DNA of 14,057 nt from Candidatus Profundicultor aquiphilus (lineage in GTDB: Bacteria; Atribacterota; Atribacteria; Atribacterales; Caldatribacteriaceae), in the NCBI GenBank assembly GCA_013314795.1, contig JABUEZ010000021.1, forward strand, positions 1-14,057. Direction: 5' to 3'. The translations under genes and the position numbers were made by a program. The first letter of the stretch is position 1. Each line of letters opens with the position of its first letter. Shown piece after piece: positions 1 to 7,259 of this stretch. The notes under the pieces are model-generated. The model had not been told where the DNA came from. It did no database searches and saw only the letters and a program-made list of their open reading frames with translations.

Positions 1-624
1 CGGAACCCCAAATTCGGAGAGGGCCCTTTTATACCCCTCCACTCGCTCCACACTGGTTGAAATCTGCAGGGGCCCGGCGAACATGGCAATCTCACGGCAA
101 TTGTGCACCTCCAGGAGGTGGCGAACCAGAAGATAGGCCCCTCCTTCGCTGTCCCCCACCACACAGTCCCAGGGAAACCGCCCGATTTTCCGATCCACAA
201 GCACCACCGGCACTCCCTTTTCTTTGAGGGCCGAAAGGGTTTTCCCGCTCCCACAGCTTGACACCACCAGACCATCCACCATCTTTTTGAGCATGAGGTC
301 GATGTAGGCTTTTTCCTTTTCCGGGTCCTCATCGGTGTTGCAGAATATGGTGTTGAATCCGTACCGGGAAGCGGTATCCTCCACCCCCCGGGCCAGGTTG
401 GTAAAGAAAGGGTTGGTGACGTCGGAAATGATGAGGGCAATGGTATCAGTTTTTTTCTTTTTGAGGCTCCGGGCCAGATAATTGGGGGTATAATTGAGTT
501 CTTCGGCCACCTCCATAATCCTGCGCCTGGTTTCCTCCTTGACCCGGTCGCTTCCGCTCAAAGCCCGGGAAACAGTGGCCGGGGAGACCCCGACGACTTT
601 GGCAATATCATAGATGGTTGTCAT
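1..624 (-). CDS. LacI/GalR-family transcriptional repressor, truncated by the window edge
   Basis: This is the N-terminal 208 residues of a regulator; the usual length is about 330-340, so the C-terminal third lies outside the window. Residues 3-24 form the LacI helix-turn-helix (IYDIAKVVGVSPATVSRAL). Residues 47-54 (TPNYLARS) are the hinge helix with the minor-groove leucine. A periplasmic-binding-protein-like sensor fold follows, with a DR pair at 144-145 that typically contacts a sugar ligand. The ATG at 624 follows a GAGGAAGAG Shine-Dalgarno sequence. The gene is divergent from the L-fucose-isomerase-like gene at 866 and probably represses it, and perhaps itself, through the operator at 830-853. 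Family membership is certain; effector and targets are inferred from position. Confidence 0.95.
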   Translation of the reverse strand, partial: MTTIYDIAKVVGVSPATVSRALSGSDRVKEETRRRIMEVAEELNYTPNYLARSLKKKKTDTIALIISDVTNPFFTNLARGVEDTASRYGFNTIFCNTDEDPEKEKAYIDLMLKKMVDGLVVSSCGSGKTLSALKEKGVPVVLVDRKIGRFPWDCVVGDSEGGAYLLVRHLLEVHNCREIAMFAGPLQISTSVERVEGYKRALSEFGVP

Positions 625-660
625 ATCTCTTCCTCGTTCTTCCTGATTTTTTCACCAGGT

Positions 661-690
661 ATTGTAGCACGTTTTCCCCAGAATGTGTAA
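661..690 (-). promoter_or_regulatory. Probable promoter of the first lacI-type gene
   Basis: On the minus strand a TACAAT -10 box (666-661), preceded by TGC as an extended -10, lies 18 nt downstream of a weak -35 box TTACAC (690-685). The predicted transcript starts near 654, about 30 nt before the ATG at 624. Assigned by eye from consensus match only. Confidence 0.45.
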
Positions 691-780
691 CGGATTTCAC
701 AAATATCTCTTCCCAACTGGATAACCACCATGCTCTCCCACCTTATTAGGCCCAAAAGATAATTTTGATTTCCTCCCTGG

Positions 781-809
781 TTGAAATTGGACACCAATGC
801 TGCTAAAGT
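781..809 (+). promoter_or_regulatory. Promoter of the L-fucose-isomerase-like gene
   Basis: A -35 box TTGAAA (781-786), a 17-nt spacer and a -10 box TAAAGT (804-809) preceded by TGC (extended -10) give a predicted start near 816. That is about 50 nt ahead of the ATG at 866. The operator-like palindrome at 830-853 lies just downstream of the predicted start, where a bound repressor would block elongation or clearance. Confidence 0.55.
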
Positions 810-829
810 TAAGGGGAAAGTTGCAGAAA

Positions 830-853
830 ACTTTTGAAATCGATTGCGAAAGG
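830..853. promoter_or_regulatory. LacI-family operator-like palindrome ahead of the fucose-isomerase-like gene
   Basis: The core TGAAATCGATTGCG (835-848) fits the general LacI/CcpA-type pattern TGNAANCGNWNNCW at 13 of 14 positions. The dyad is centred between 841 and 842. Over 24 bp, 9 of 12 arm positions are complementary. It sits between the predicted transcription start and the Shine-Dalgarno sequence of the isomerase gene. The adjacent divergent regulator is the obvious candidate to bind it; this is an inference from position and pattern. Confidence 0.5.
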
Positions 854-865
854 AGGAAAGAAAAC

Positions 866-2275
866 ATGGCCAAAATTGGGGTGATCACCTTTTCCGATGG
901 ACGCAAACACGTTCATGAAGAACTCCTTCCCATGAACCGGGGCTTCGAGGAAAAACTGGTCAAAAAACTCCGCGAAGCCGGACACGAGGTGGTGGTGGCC
1001 GACGAGATTCCCTGGACCAATGAAACCGCGGTAAAAGCCGGGAAAAAGATGCAACATGAAGGGGTGGACTGCACCATTTTCAACTACGCCATCTGGTCCT
1101 GGCCCCATTTCACGGTGCTTGCTTCCCGGTTTGCCCCTGGACCGTATCTGTGCCTTTCCAACATCAATCCTGGCTATCCGGGCCTGGTGGGAATGCTGGC
1201 AAGCTCAGGGGCTCTCGAGAATATCGGTGTGCCCTACATCCGTGTTTCCGGGGACATCGAAGACCCCCGGATTTTCGGGAAGGTTCTCACCTTTGTCAAG
1301 GCAGCATCGGCGGTGAAGTCCCTGCGGGGTGAAACCTTCGGGTGTTTCGGTGGGCGACCCATGGGAATGTACACCGCCAGCGTCGGCACCGACAACTGGG
1401 CCAAAAACTTCGGGGTGGACGTGGAACACGTGGACCAGTGGGAGATCGTACGCCGGGCAGAGAGTGTCCCCAAGGCGAAGGTGGAGAACGCTTTCAGGTG
1501 GTGTGAGGCCAACGTGGGGAAAATCATTTACGATGGGAAGCAGCTCACCCCGGAAATCCTGAAAAGGCAGATTGCTTCCTACTATGCGGTGAAAGAAATG
1601 TGCGCGGAGATGCACTTTGATTTCTGCGGCATCAAGGCCCAGCCGGAACTGACCGAACATTTCTGCACCATGGACGTCACCGAAGCCTTCCTCAACGACC
1701 CCTATGACTTCGACGGCCCCAAAGACCCCCTGGTGTGTTCCACCGAGGCCGACATGGACGCGGCCCTCACCATGGAAATCATGAAGAAACTGGCCCAGAC
1801 TCCGGTTCTTTTCGCCGATGTCCGTCACTGGCATGACGACTACAAGGTCCTGGACCTCTGCAATTCCGGCCAGCATGCCACCTACTTTGCCGGGGGGAGC
1901 TTCGATTACCGCGATAACCTCCCCAAAGTGATCTTTTACCCGGAATCGTTCTACTTCTCCGCCGGCGGCGCAGCGGTACACCATCTGGCCCATCCTGGAA
2001 AGGTTACCCTGGCCAGATTGGGGAGAAGGGAAGAACGCTACTACATGGTAGTCCTGCGCGGCGAGTTCGTCCAGTTTGACGCCGCCACCAACGAACTCAT
2101 CATGAAGCGCACCCAAATCGAATGGCCGCATGCTCTGGCACGCCTTGGAACCGACATTGACACCTTCATCCAGAAATTCCCCTGCAACCACATCCATGCC
2201 GTGTACGGGGACTATGTGGAAGAGCTGAAGATGACCTGCGAAATTCTGGGGATACCCTGCGAGATACTGCAATAA
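866..2275 (+). CDS. L-fucose isomerase-like ketol isomerase (FucI/AraA fold, COG2407 type)
   Basis: A 469-residue cytoplasmic protein predicted to interconvert an aldose and a ketose (L-fucose/L-fuculose, D-arabinose/D-ribulose or a similar sugar). The segment at about 161-197 (GGRPMGMYTA, then DQWEIVRR) closely resembles known L-fucose isomerases. E294 in STEADMDAA, D318 in FADVRHWHDD and a histidine in NHIHAVYGD (442-444) match, by motif position, the metal and catalytic Glu, Asp and His of E. coli FucI. It is shorter than the 591-residue E. coli enzyme, as in other compact FucI-like proteins. The frame is open from an ATG at 797, but the ATG at 866 is preferred because AGGAGG (851-856) lies 9 nt upstream and the protein then begins MAKIGVITFS. 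The true sugar cannot be read from sequence. Confidence 0.88.
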   Translation: MAKIGVITFSDGRKHVHEELLPMNRGFEEKLVKKLREAGHEVVVADEIPWTNETAVKAGKKMQHEGVDCTIFNYAIWSWPHFTVLASRFAPGPYLCLSNINPGYPGLVGMLASSGALENIGVPYIRVSGDIEDPRIFGKVLTFVKAASAVKSLRGETFGCFGGRPMGMYTASVGTDNWAKNFGVDVEHVDQWEIVRRAESVPKAKVENAFRWCEANVGKIIYDGKQLTPEILKRQIASYYAVKEMCAEMHFDFCGIKAQPELTEHFCTMDVTEAFLNDPYDFDGPKDPLVCSTEADMDAALTMEIMKKLAQTPVLFADVRHWHDDYKVLDLCNSGQHATYFAGGSFDYRDNLPKVIFYPESFYFSAGGAAVHHLAHPGKVTLARLGRREERYYMVVLRGEFVQFDAATNELIMKRTQIEWPHALARLGTDIDTFIQKFPCNHIHAVYGDYVEELKMTCEILGIPCEILQ

Positions 2276-2281
2276 AATAAA

Positions 2282-2311
2282 AAAGCCAGGGTGAACATCC
2301 ACCCTGGCTTT
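2282..2311. terminator. Bidirectional intrinsic terminator between convergent sugar genes
   Basis: A perfect 12-bp stem (2282-2293 with 2300-2311) encloses a 6-nt loop. On the minus strand the stem is followed by a long T-rich tract (TTTTTATTTTATT), giving a strong terminator for the ABC operon. On the plus strand it is followed by a shorter T/C tract, serving the isomerase gene that stops at 2275. Confidence 0.9.
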
Positions 2312-2325
2312 CTCCTCCCTCAATC

Positions 2326-3282
2326 TCAGAAGCTCTTCTCTGCCTCGTTCAGGTTGTCCTTGGTGATGACTTTGGGTTCAATGAGCATCACCGATTTTTC
2401 CGGGCTCACCCCTTCGCGGAGGAATTTGACCAGCACTTCAAAGGCGGTCGATGCCTGCCGACCGGGGAACTGTTCGATGGTGGCATCCAGAGTCCCCTCT
2501 TCGATGAGTTTCAACGCTTCCGGCAGGGCGTCAAACCCAACGGTGATTACATCCTCCACCTTGAACTTACCGCTGGCCTGCAGAGCCTGAATCGCACCGA
2601 GGATCATTTCATCGTTGGCCCCAAACACCGCATCGATCTGGGGAGTGCTCATGATGAAGTCCTCCATCACCTTCATTCCGTCATCCCGGCGGAAATTGGC
2701 CGTCTGGGACTTCACGGTGATGTTGGGGTACTGCTTGATGATCTCATTGAATCCAGCACTGCGGTCGATGGCCGGACCAGCCCCCGGGGTTCCGGTAAGC
2801 TCAATTACCGTTCCCTTGGGTTCACCGTACTTCTCGGTGAGTTTCTGCACAATGTAGCGGGCCGCATTCCGTCCACCCTCGGTGTTATCAGCCCCCACAT
2901 GGCAGAGGACCTTAACTGGAGCGTCCTCTTTGATGCGGCGGTCCACCGTCACCACCGGGATGTTGGCCTTATTCAGGGCCTCCACCGCCGGAATAACCGC
3001 TTCCACTTCGATCGGGACCAGGAGAACACCCTTTACGCCCTTTACGATCATGTCTTCGATGATGGAAATCTGCTTGGAAACGTTGTTCTCGGCTTCCAGG
3101 GAAATCACGTCGATGCCACCGAGTTGCGCCGCCTTATCTTTCACCGCCTGCTCCAGGAAGGAGAACCAGGCAAAGGAAAGGCTGGGGAAGGAAAGACCGA
3201 TGGTTAAATTCTGTCCCCAGGCCACTCCCACCAACGATACCAGCATTACCGCCGCCAGAAGCATTCCCACTATCTTCTTCAT
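2326..3282 (-). CDS. Periplasmic sugar-binding protein of a ribose-type ABC transporter
   Basis: A 318-residue Peripla_BP_4 (RbsB-like) protein that captures a monosaccharide outside the membrane and delivers it to the permease. Residues 1-23 form a Sec signal peptide ending in GVAWG. No lipobox cysteine is present, so a soluble periplasmic protein is expected, which favours a diderm cell. Sites matching the RbsB ligand contacts are D114-R115, R174, N223-D224 in FGANDEM, D251 in VGFDALP and Q271 in EQFPGRQ. The start codon has an AAAGGGGG Shine-Dalgarno sequence 8 nt upstream. It is the last gene of the operon, 66 nt after the permease stop, and ends just before the terminator at 2282-2311. 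Pyranose binding is likely; the specific sugar is not known. Confidence 0.95.
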   Translation of the reverse strand: MKKIVGMLLAAVMLVSLVGVAWGQNLTIGLSFPSLSFAWFSFLEQAVKDKAAQLGGIDVISLEAENNVSKQISIIEDMIVKGVKGVLLVPIEVEAVIPAVEALNKANIPVVTVDRRIKEDAPVKVLCHVGADNTEGGRNAARYIVQKLTEKYGEPKGTVIELTGTPGAGPAIDRSAGFNEIIKQYPNITVKSQTANFRRDDGMKVMEDFIMSTPQIDAVFGANDEMILGAIQALQASGKFKVEDVITVGFDALPEALKLIEEGTLDATIEQFPGRQASTAFEVLVKFLREGVSPEKSVMLIEPKVITKDNLNEAEKSF

Positions 3283-3371
3283 TGTTTGAACCCCCTTTCA
3301 TCCTTTTTCTTTGCGTTTTCACCCTGTCATCGTTCGAATAACTTCCCAATATCCTCCCTTTCACCTCCCCT

Positions 3372-4349
3372 CTACACCGTGCGAAATCTCCGTTTCAGCT
3401 TATCAAGGAGCACCGCCAGAATCACGATCAAACCTTTCACGATCATCTGCCAGTAGGGTTGCACCCCGAGAAGGTTCAGGCCGTTCGAAACGACCCCAAT
3501 CAGGAGCGCCCCGATGAGCGTTCCGTACACGCCGCCTTCTCCCCCCATGAGGCTGGTGCCCCCGATGATCACCGAGGCAATCACATCCAGCTCATACCCC
3601 TGCCCGGCCACCAGCTCTCCAGAATTAAGCCGGGAAGTCAAAATCAGAGCGCTCAGGCCGGAGAGAAAGCCCAAAATGGTGAAGGCCGCGATTTTGTACC
3701 GCTCCACCATGATTCCCGAAAGCAGTGCCGCTTCCTCATTCCCACCGATGGCGTAGATGTAGCGACCGAACACGGTCCGCTTCAACACCATCCCGGCCAC
3801 GATCACACACCCGATAAAGAGAATCACCGGGAAGGGAATGGGACCCACCATCCCCGCTCCGATAAAGCGGAAAGCCGGGCTCATCCCGGAGATGGGCTTC
3901 CCCTGGGCAACGAGAAGCGTGGCCCCCCGGAAAATACTCATACTTCCCAAAGTCACGATAAAGGGATGGAGCTGCCCTTTGGTGGAGACAAAGCCGTTCA
4001 TGAATCCGATTCCCCCGCCAATGAGAAGCGGAATCACCACACTCAAAAAGAGGTTCCCACCCCATTTGGCCTGGAAACCGGCAGCGATGATCCCGGCAAA
4101 GGCCACCACCGACCCCACCGAGAGGTCGATGCCCCCCAGAAGGATCACAAACGTCATGCCCACGGCGATGACCCCGATGATGGAAACCTGCCGGATCACG
4201 TTCAGAATGTTGAGGGGGTTGAAGAACACCGGATTCAGCATGCCGAAAATGACACACACCACCAGAAACGCCAGCAGTATCCCCACCTTATCCCAGAACA
4301 CGAAAAATCGCTGCACCAGGGGTACGTTTTCCTCACTCAACACGGGCAT
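3372..4349 (-). CDS. Sugar ABC transporter permease, RbsC type
   Basis: A 325-residue integral membrane protein of the BPD_transp_2 family, which forms the channel for a monosaccharide. It is hydrophobic throughout, with roughly eight to ten membrane segments. It carries the family signature GGIDLSVGS at 72-80 and the cytoplasmic coupling stretch near IGGNEEAALLSGI (201-213). The reading frame is open from a TTG at 4373, but the ATG at 4349 is preferred because AAGGAG lies about 9 nt before it. With that start it overlaps the ATPase stop (4333) by 17 nt, indicating translational coupling. It is expected to work with the ATPase and the binding protein encoded on either side. Confidence 0.95.
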   Translation of the reverse strand: MPVLSEENVPLVQRFFVFWDKVGILLAFLVVCVIFGMLNPVFFNPLNILNVIRQVSIIGVIAVGMTFVILLGGIDLSVGSVVAFAGIIAAGFQAKWGGNLFLSVVIPLLIGGGIGFMNGFVSTKGQLHPFIVTLGSMSIFRGATLLVAQGKPISGMSPAFRFIGAGMVGPIPFPVILFIGCVIVAGMVLKRTVFGRYIYAIGGNEEAALLSGIMVERYKIAAFTILGFLSGLSALILTSRLNSGELVAGQGYELDVIASVIIGGTSLMGGEGGVYGTLIGALLIGVVSNGLNLLGVQPYWQMIVKGLIVILAVLLDKLKRRFRTV

Positions 4350-5850
4350 ATTCTTCTCTCCTTCCCAGAGCAAGCTGTAAAATGGCCTCTTTGGTGGCTT
4401 CTTCGCGGGTCAATTCACCCATCACTTTCCCCTCGCGCATCACCAGTATCCGGTCGCTCATGGCCAGAATCTCCGGAAGCTCCGAAGAAACCATCACAAT
4501 GGTGGAACCCCGTTCAATGAGCTTATTCATCAGGTGATAGATTTCAATCTTGGCACCCACGTCGATTCCCCGGGTCGGTTCGTCGAAAAGGTAGATATCG
4601 CAATTGCGGGCAAACCATTTTCCCAGAACCACCTTCTGCTGGTTCCCTCCCGAGAGGTACATGGTCTTTTGCAAAAGCGAGGGGGTTTTGATGTTCATGT
4701 GTTCCACCATATCCTGGGCCACGGCGGTGAGTTTCTTATCATCCACAAATCCCCGGTTGGAAAGAGAGGGAAGAAGCGGTAACCCCAGGTTATCGAGGAC
4801 GGAAAGCAAAAGCACCAGCCCCTGGGTTTTGCGCTCCTCAGGGAGAAGGGCAATACCGTGGTTAATGGCCTCCAGGGGCGAATGGATATGGACTTCTTTC
4901 CCTTTCACATAGATTTTCCCCGCATCGATGGGATCAAGACCGTAAATCGCCCGCAGGAGTTCCGTCCGGCCTGATCCGACCATTCCGGCAATCCCCAGAA
5001 TCTCCCCTTTCCGCACGGAGAAACTGATATTTTCGAGCACCCCATGGCGGGTGAGATTTTCCACCCGGAGTACCTCTTCCCCGGCATGGTGCGCCACCCG
5101 GGGGAATTTTTCCACCACTTCCCGCCCCACCATCATCCGGATGATTTCGTCGACCTTAATCTCTTTCACATTCCTGGTTCCCACATACCGTCCGTCCCGG
5201 AGCACCGTCACCCGGTCGCACACTTCGTAAATCTCCTCCAGACGGTGGGAAATATAGATGACTGTCACTCCTTTTCCCTTCAAAAAGCGGATAATCCGGA
5301 AAAGCCCTTCGATTTCCTTCTGGGCAAGCGTGGCGGTGGGTTCATCCATGATGAGCACCCGAGCGTTCAGGGATAAGGCCTTGGCGATTTCCACCACCTG
5401 CTTTTTGGCCACCCCCAGATCCCGGACCTGGGCGTCCACATCGATGTCCACGTCCAGAAACTCCATGAGCTTGCGGGCTTCTTCCCGCATCTTCCCCCAG
5501 TCCACGATGAAATTCCGCCGGGTGAAATGGTGCCCCATGAAGATATTCTCCGCCACCGTCAGAGCCGGAATGAGGTTAAACTCCTGGTAAATCGCCGCAA
5601 TCCCGTTCCGCAGCGCCTCATGGGGAGTCAAAAAGTGGACGGGTTTCCCGTCAAAAATCACTTCCCCGGAGGTTTTCTGGTATACCCCGGTGACAATCTT
5701 GATCAGGGTGGACTTCCCCGCCCCGTTTTCGCCCACCAGCGCGTGCACTTCACCTTTTCTAATGGCGAAGCTCACGTTATCCAGGGCCAGCACCCCGGGG
5801 AACCGCTTGGTTACATTTTCAAACTTCAGGATGACATCGTCTTCGCCCAT
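4333..5850 (-). CDS. Sugar ABC transporter ATP-binding protein with two nucleotide-binding domains (RbsA/XylG/MglA type)
   Basis: A 505-residue cytoplasmic ATPase that powers monosaccharide import. Domain 1 has Walker A GENGAGKST (40-48), Q-loop Q89, a degenerate signature near LGVAKKQ (145-151), Walker B VLIMDE (165-170) and H202. Domain 2 has the usual degenerate P-loop GMVGSGRTE (289-297, Lys replaced by Arg), a canonical LSGGNQQ (399-405), Walker B IYLFDE (419-424) and no H-loop histidine (SSELPE, 455-460). This asymmetry is normal for RbsA-like proteins: one competent and one degenerate site. The ATG at 5850 starts 2 nt after the stop of the upstream cupin gene and has little Shine-Dalgarno sequence of its own, so coupled translation is likely. 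Confidence 0.96.
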   Translation of the reverse strand: MGEDDVILKFENVTKRFPGVLALDNVSFAIRKGEVHALVGENGAGKSTLIKIVTGVYQKTSGEVIFDGKPVHFLTPHEALRNGIAAIYQEFNLIPALTVAENIFMGHHFTRRNFIVDWGKMREEARKLMEFLDVDIDVDAQVRDLGVAKKQVVEIAKALSLNARVLIMDEPTATLAQKEIEGLFRIIRFLKGKGVTVIYISHRLEEIYEVCDRVTVLRDGRYVGTRNVKEIKVDEIIRMMVGREVVEKFPRVAHHAGEEVLRVENLTRHGVLENISFSVRKGEILGIAGMVGSGRTELLRAIYGLDPIDAGKIYVKGKEVHIHSPLEAINHGIALLPEERKTQGLVLLLSVLDNLGLPLLPSLSNRGFVDDKKLTAVAQDMVEHMNIKTPSLLQKTMYLSGGNQQKVVLGKWFARNCDIYLFDEPTRGIDVGAKIEIYHLMNKLIERGSTIVMVSSELPEILAMSDRILVMREGKVMGELTREEATKEAILQLALGRREEYARVE

Positions 5851-5852
5851 CG

Positions 5853-7055
5853 CTATGCTTTCGGCCCAAAGTGCTTGAGCATCACCAGATTCTCCACGTT
5901 ACTTCCGTTCACGATGGTAACGCCCTTTCGGGCTGCCTCTGCAGTCACAAAGAGCTCGTCTTTCGTCATCTCTCCAAAGCGAATGAGCGTCGGGGTTTCG
6001 ATATCCAGCACCCCAAACTTTCCGTGCCCCTGCACCACGATGAGGCCATAAGCGGCTTCTTCCTTGATGGTAACCGACCGTCCGGGGAAAACAGTTAATT
6101 CTTTGGCCGAAAAGTACTCCGAATTGTACACCACAAAGTACTCTTCGTACCCCTCTTTCCGCATCTCCTCCACCGGCTTTACCGGCCGGGGTGGCAGGAA
6201 GTGATTGCGGTAAAACTCGGGGTCGACATTGGCTTCCCAGTCGATGAGGCTCACAATGTAATCGAGGTCCTTTTTATGCGCTTCGGGAACGTCTTTCACC
6301 AGAAGGTCCCAGGGTAAGTACTGATCCCAGACGATGTTCTGGAACATGGCAAACACATCCGAGGCCCGCTGGGGTTCATAGGTGAGCAGAGACCCTGGAG
6401 CATGGAGAATTCCGGGGGGCACAATCCATCCGGTTCCGGGCTTCAGTTTATAGGCCCGGGAGAGGTAAAGAATGCCGTTATCGCCCTTGTCCCAGTTTTC
6501 CAGGCACTGGTACACATCTTTTTTCTCCACCCCAGGATTGAGACCAAAGAAGGTGTAGGGGAAGTACCCACCGTGGTTGTTCAACTGCTTGGGGAAATAG
6601 TAGCCCTCGGGTTTGCCCAGACGCCCCACGTTTCTGGCTTTCTCGTCGTCGTGGTGCAGGTGATGGGGCAGTGGCTCCATGTTATCGAAGAACTTGGCAA
6701 ACATCGTCCACCCACCGTGCTTTTGCATCACCTCTTTACCGAGAAGCACATCCCCCATGAGTTCCACCGCTTCTTTTAAAAGGACTTTTTCGCCCTTGCC
6801 GCCGTCCTCAATATAGATATAGCTCAACCCCTCATCGGGAAGGGTTTCCGGACCGTTATCCGCCTGGACCGTGGAAGCAAACCAGCGTTCGTCAATTCCA
6901 CCCCGATGGGCCCCAAAGGCGTAATAGTCATTGGGGTGCAACTTCAGACGCTTCCCGGGAATGCAAAATGCTCGAGGTACCCAGGTAGGAAAAAGCCTTA
7001 AAACCCCCTGTCCTTTTTCTAAAGCCAGATTCACGAGTTGCATATGGTTAGCCAT
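5853..7055 (-). CDS. Class I phosphomannose-isomerase-like cupin protein, first gene of the sugar ABC operon
   Basis: A 400-residue protein resembling type I mannose-6-phosphate isomerases, metal-dependent cupins that interconvert an aldose and a ketose or their phosphates. Visible family features are DERWFAS..ADNG (55-68), the metal segment PHHLHHDDEKA (130-140), KPE (148-150) and PPGILHAPG (213-221) with H218. A second beta-rich stretch near 315-395 looks like the C-terminal cupin half. The metal segment has HHLHH where textbook enzymes have QVHPD, so it may be a divergent subfamily with another substrate. The ATG at 7055 has GGGAG 8 nt upstream. It leads the operon and sits 2 nt from the ATPase, tying it to metabolism of the imported sugar. 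The free sugar rather than a 6-phosphate is plausible because ABC import does not phosphorylate. Confidence 0.8.
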   Translation of the reverse strand: MANHMQLVNLALEKGQGVLRLFPTWVPRAFCIPGKRLKLHPNDYYAFGAHRGGIDERWFASTVQADNGPETLPDEGLSYIYIEDGGKGEKVLLKEAVELMGDVLLGKEVMQKHGGWTMFAKFFDNMEPLPHHLHHDDEKARNVGRLGKPEGYYFPKQLNNHGGYFPYTFFGLNPGVEKKDVYQCLENWDKGDNGILYLSRAYKLKPGTGWIVPPGILHAPGSLLTYEPQRASDVFAMFQNIVWDQYLPWDLLVKDVPEAHKKDLDYIVSLIDWEANVDPEFYRNHFLPPRPVKPVEEMRKEGYEEYFVVYNSEYFSAKELTVFPGRSVTIKEEAAYGLIVVQGHGKFGVLDIETPTLIRFGEMTKDELFVTAEAARKGVTIVNGSNVENLVMLKHFGPKA

Positions 7056-7064
7056 ATCAACGTC

Positions 7065-7078
7065 TCCCTTCGTTTTGA
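7065..7078 (-). promoter_or_regulatory. Weak LacI-type half-site over the leader of the ABC operon
   Basis: TCAAAACGAAGGGA on the minus strand fits 12 of 14 positions of the loose TGNAANCGNWNNCW pattern, but only one arm is convincing. It overlaps the leader and Shine-Dalgarno sequence of the cupin gene. It is listed as a possible auxiliary site only. Confidence 0.15.
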
Positions 7079-7089
7079 TTTCCCTTTCC

Positions 7090-7117
7090 AGTATAGCACA
7101 ACGCCTTGAAGAACGAA
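7090..7117 (-). promoter_or_regulatory. Promoter of the cupin / sugar ABC operon
   Basis: An extended -10 element TGCTATACT (7098-7090) is clear. The -35 region is poor, with TTCGTT (7117-7112) at a 16-nt spacing as the best candidate. The predicted start is near 7083, about 28 nt before the ATG at 7055. Weak -35 plus extended -10 would suit a regulated promoter. Confidence 0.5.
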
Positions 7118-7127
7118 CTCACCATTA

Positions 7128-7141
7128 TGGTAACGTTTTAC
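7128..7141. promoter_or_regulatory. Operator-like palindrome 1 in the divergent lacI / ABC-operon gap
   Basis: TGGTAACGTTTTAC has an AACGTT core and, read on the minus strand, fits 12 of 14 positions of TGNAANCGNWNNCW. It lies about 45-58 nt upstream of the predicted ABC-operon start. Its centre (7134/7135) is exactly 100 bp from the centre of the second site at 7228-7241. Binding by the adjacent LacI protein is inferred. Confidence 0.4.
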
Positions 7142-7191
7142 TCTACACTACCAAATCGGGTTTTAGTTGTCAATATTTCCCATTCGGTACG

Positions 7192-7207
7192 CCCATTGCA
7201 GAATGGG
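7192..7207. repeat. Short perfect inverted repeat over the -35 box of the second lacI
   Basis: CCCATT (7192-7197) and AATGGG (7202-7207) are perfect complements around GCAG. The dyad contains part of the TTGCAG -35 box. It could be a further regulatory contact or a chance match. Confidence 0.3.
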
Positions 7208-7224
7208 TGCATTTCTGTTATGAT
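7196..7224 (+). promoter_or_regulatory. Promoter of the second lacI-type gene
   Basis: A -35 box TTGCAG (7196-7201), a 17-nt spacer and a -10 box TATGAT (7219-7224) form a near-consensus promoter. The predicted start near 7231 falls inside the operator palindrome at 7228-7241, which would give direct autorepression. Confidence 0.7.
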
Positions 7225-7227
7225 GAA

Positions 7228-7241
7228 AGCAAACGTTTCCA
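7228..7241. promoter_or_regulatory. Operator-like palindrome 2, at the transcription start of the second lacI
   Basis: AGCAAACGTTTCCA contains the perfect 8-bp palindrome AAACGTTT and fits TGNAANCGNWNNCW at 13 of 14 positions. It begins 4 nt after the -10 box of the second lacI, a classic autoregulatory position. It is probably bound by the product of the gene at 7260. Confidence 0.6.
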
Positions 7242-7259
7242 GAAAGGGGAAAACAACAC

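Noticed and set aside
797..865. Upstream ATG at 797 as the start of the fucose-isomerase-like gene
   Set aside because: It would place the -10 box, operator and AGGAGG inside the coding region; the ATG at 866 has ideal Shine-Dalgarno spacing and matches the family N-terminus.
1205..2323. Long open frame (372 codons) on the strand opposite the fucose-isomerase-like gene
   Set aside because: It mirrors a gene with clear family motifs, has no domain features or Shine-Dalgarno support, and is explained by GC-rich codon bias on the other strand.
3459..4520. Plus-strand open frame (353 codons) opposite the permease and ATPase genes
   Set aside because: Its translation is very rich in His, Pro and charged residues, typical of an antisense frame to a membrane protein, and it has no ribosome binding site.
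7056..7064. A further LacI-type operator around the GACGTTGAT start region of the cupin gene
   Set aside because: Matches the loose pattern at only about 11 of 14 positions and has no real dyad symmetry.
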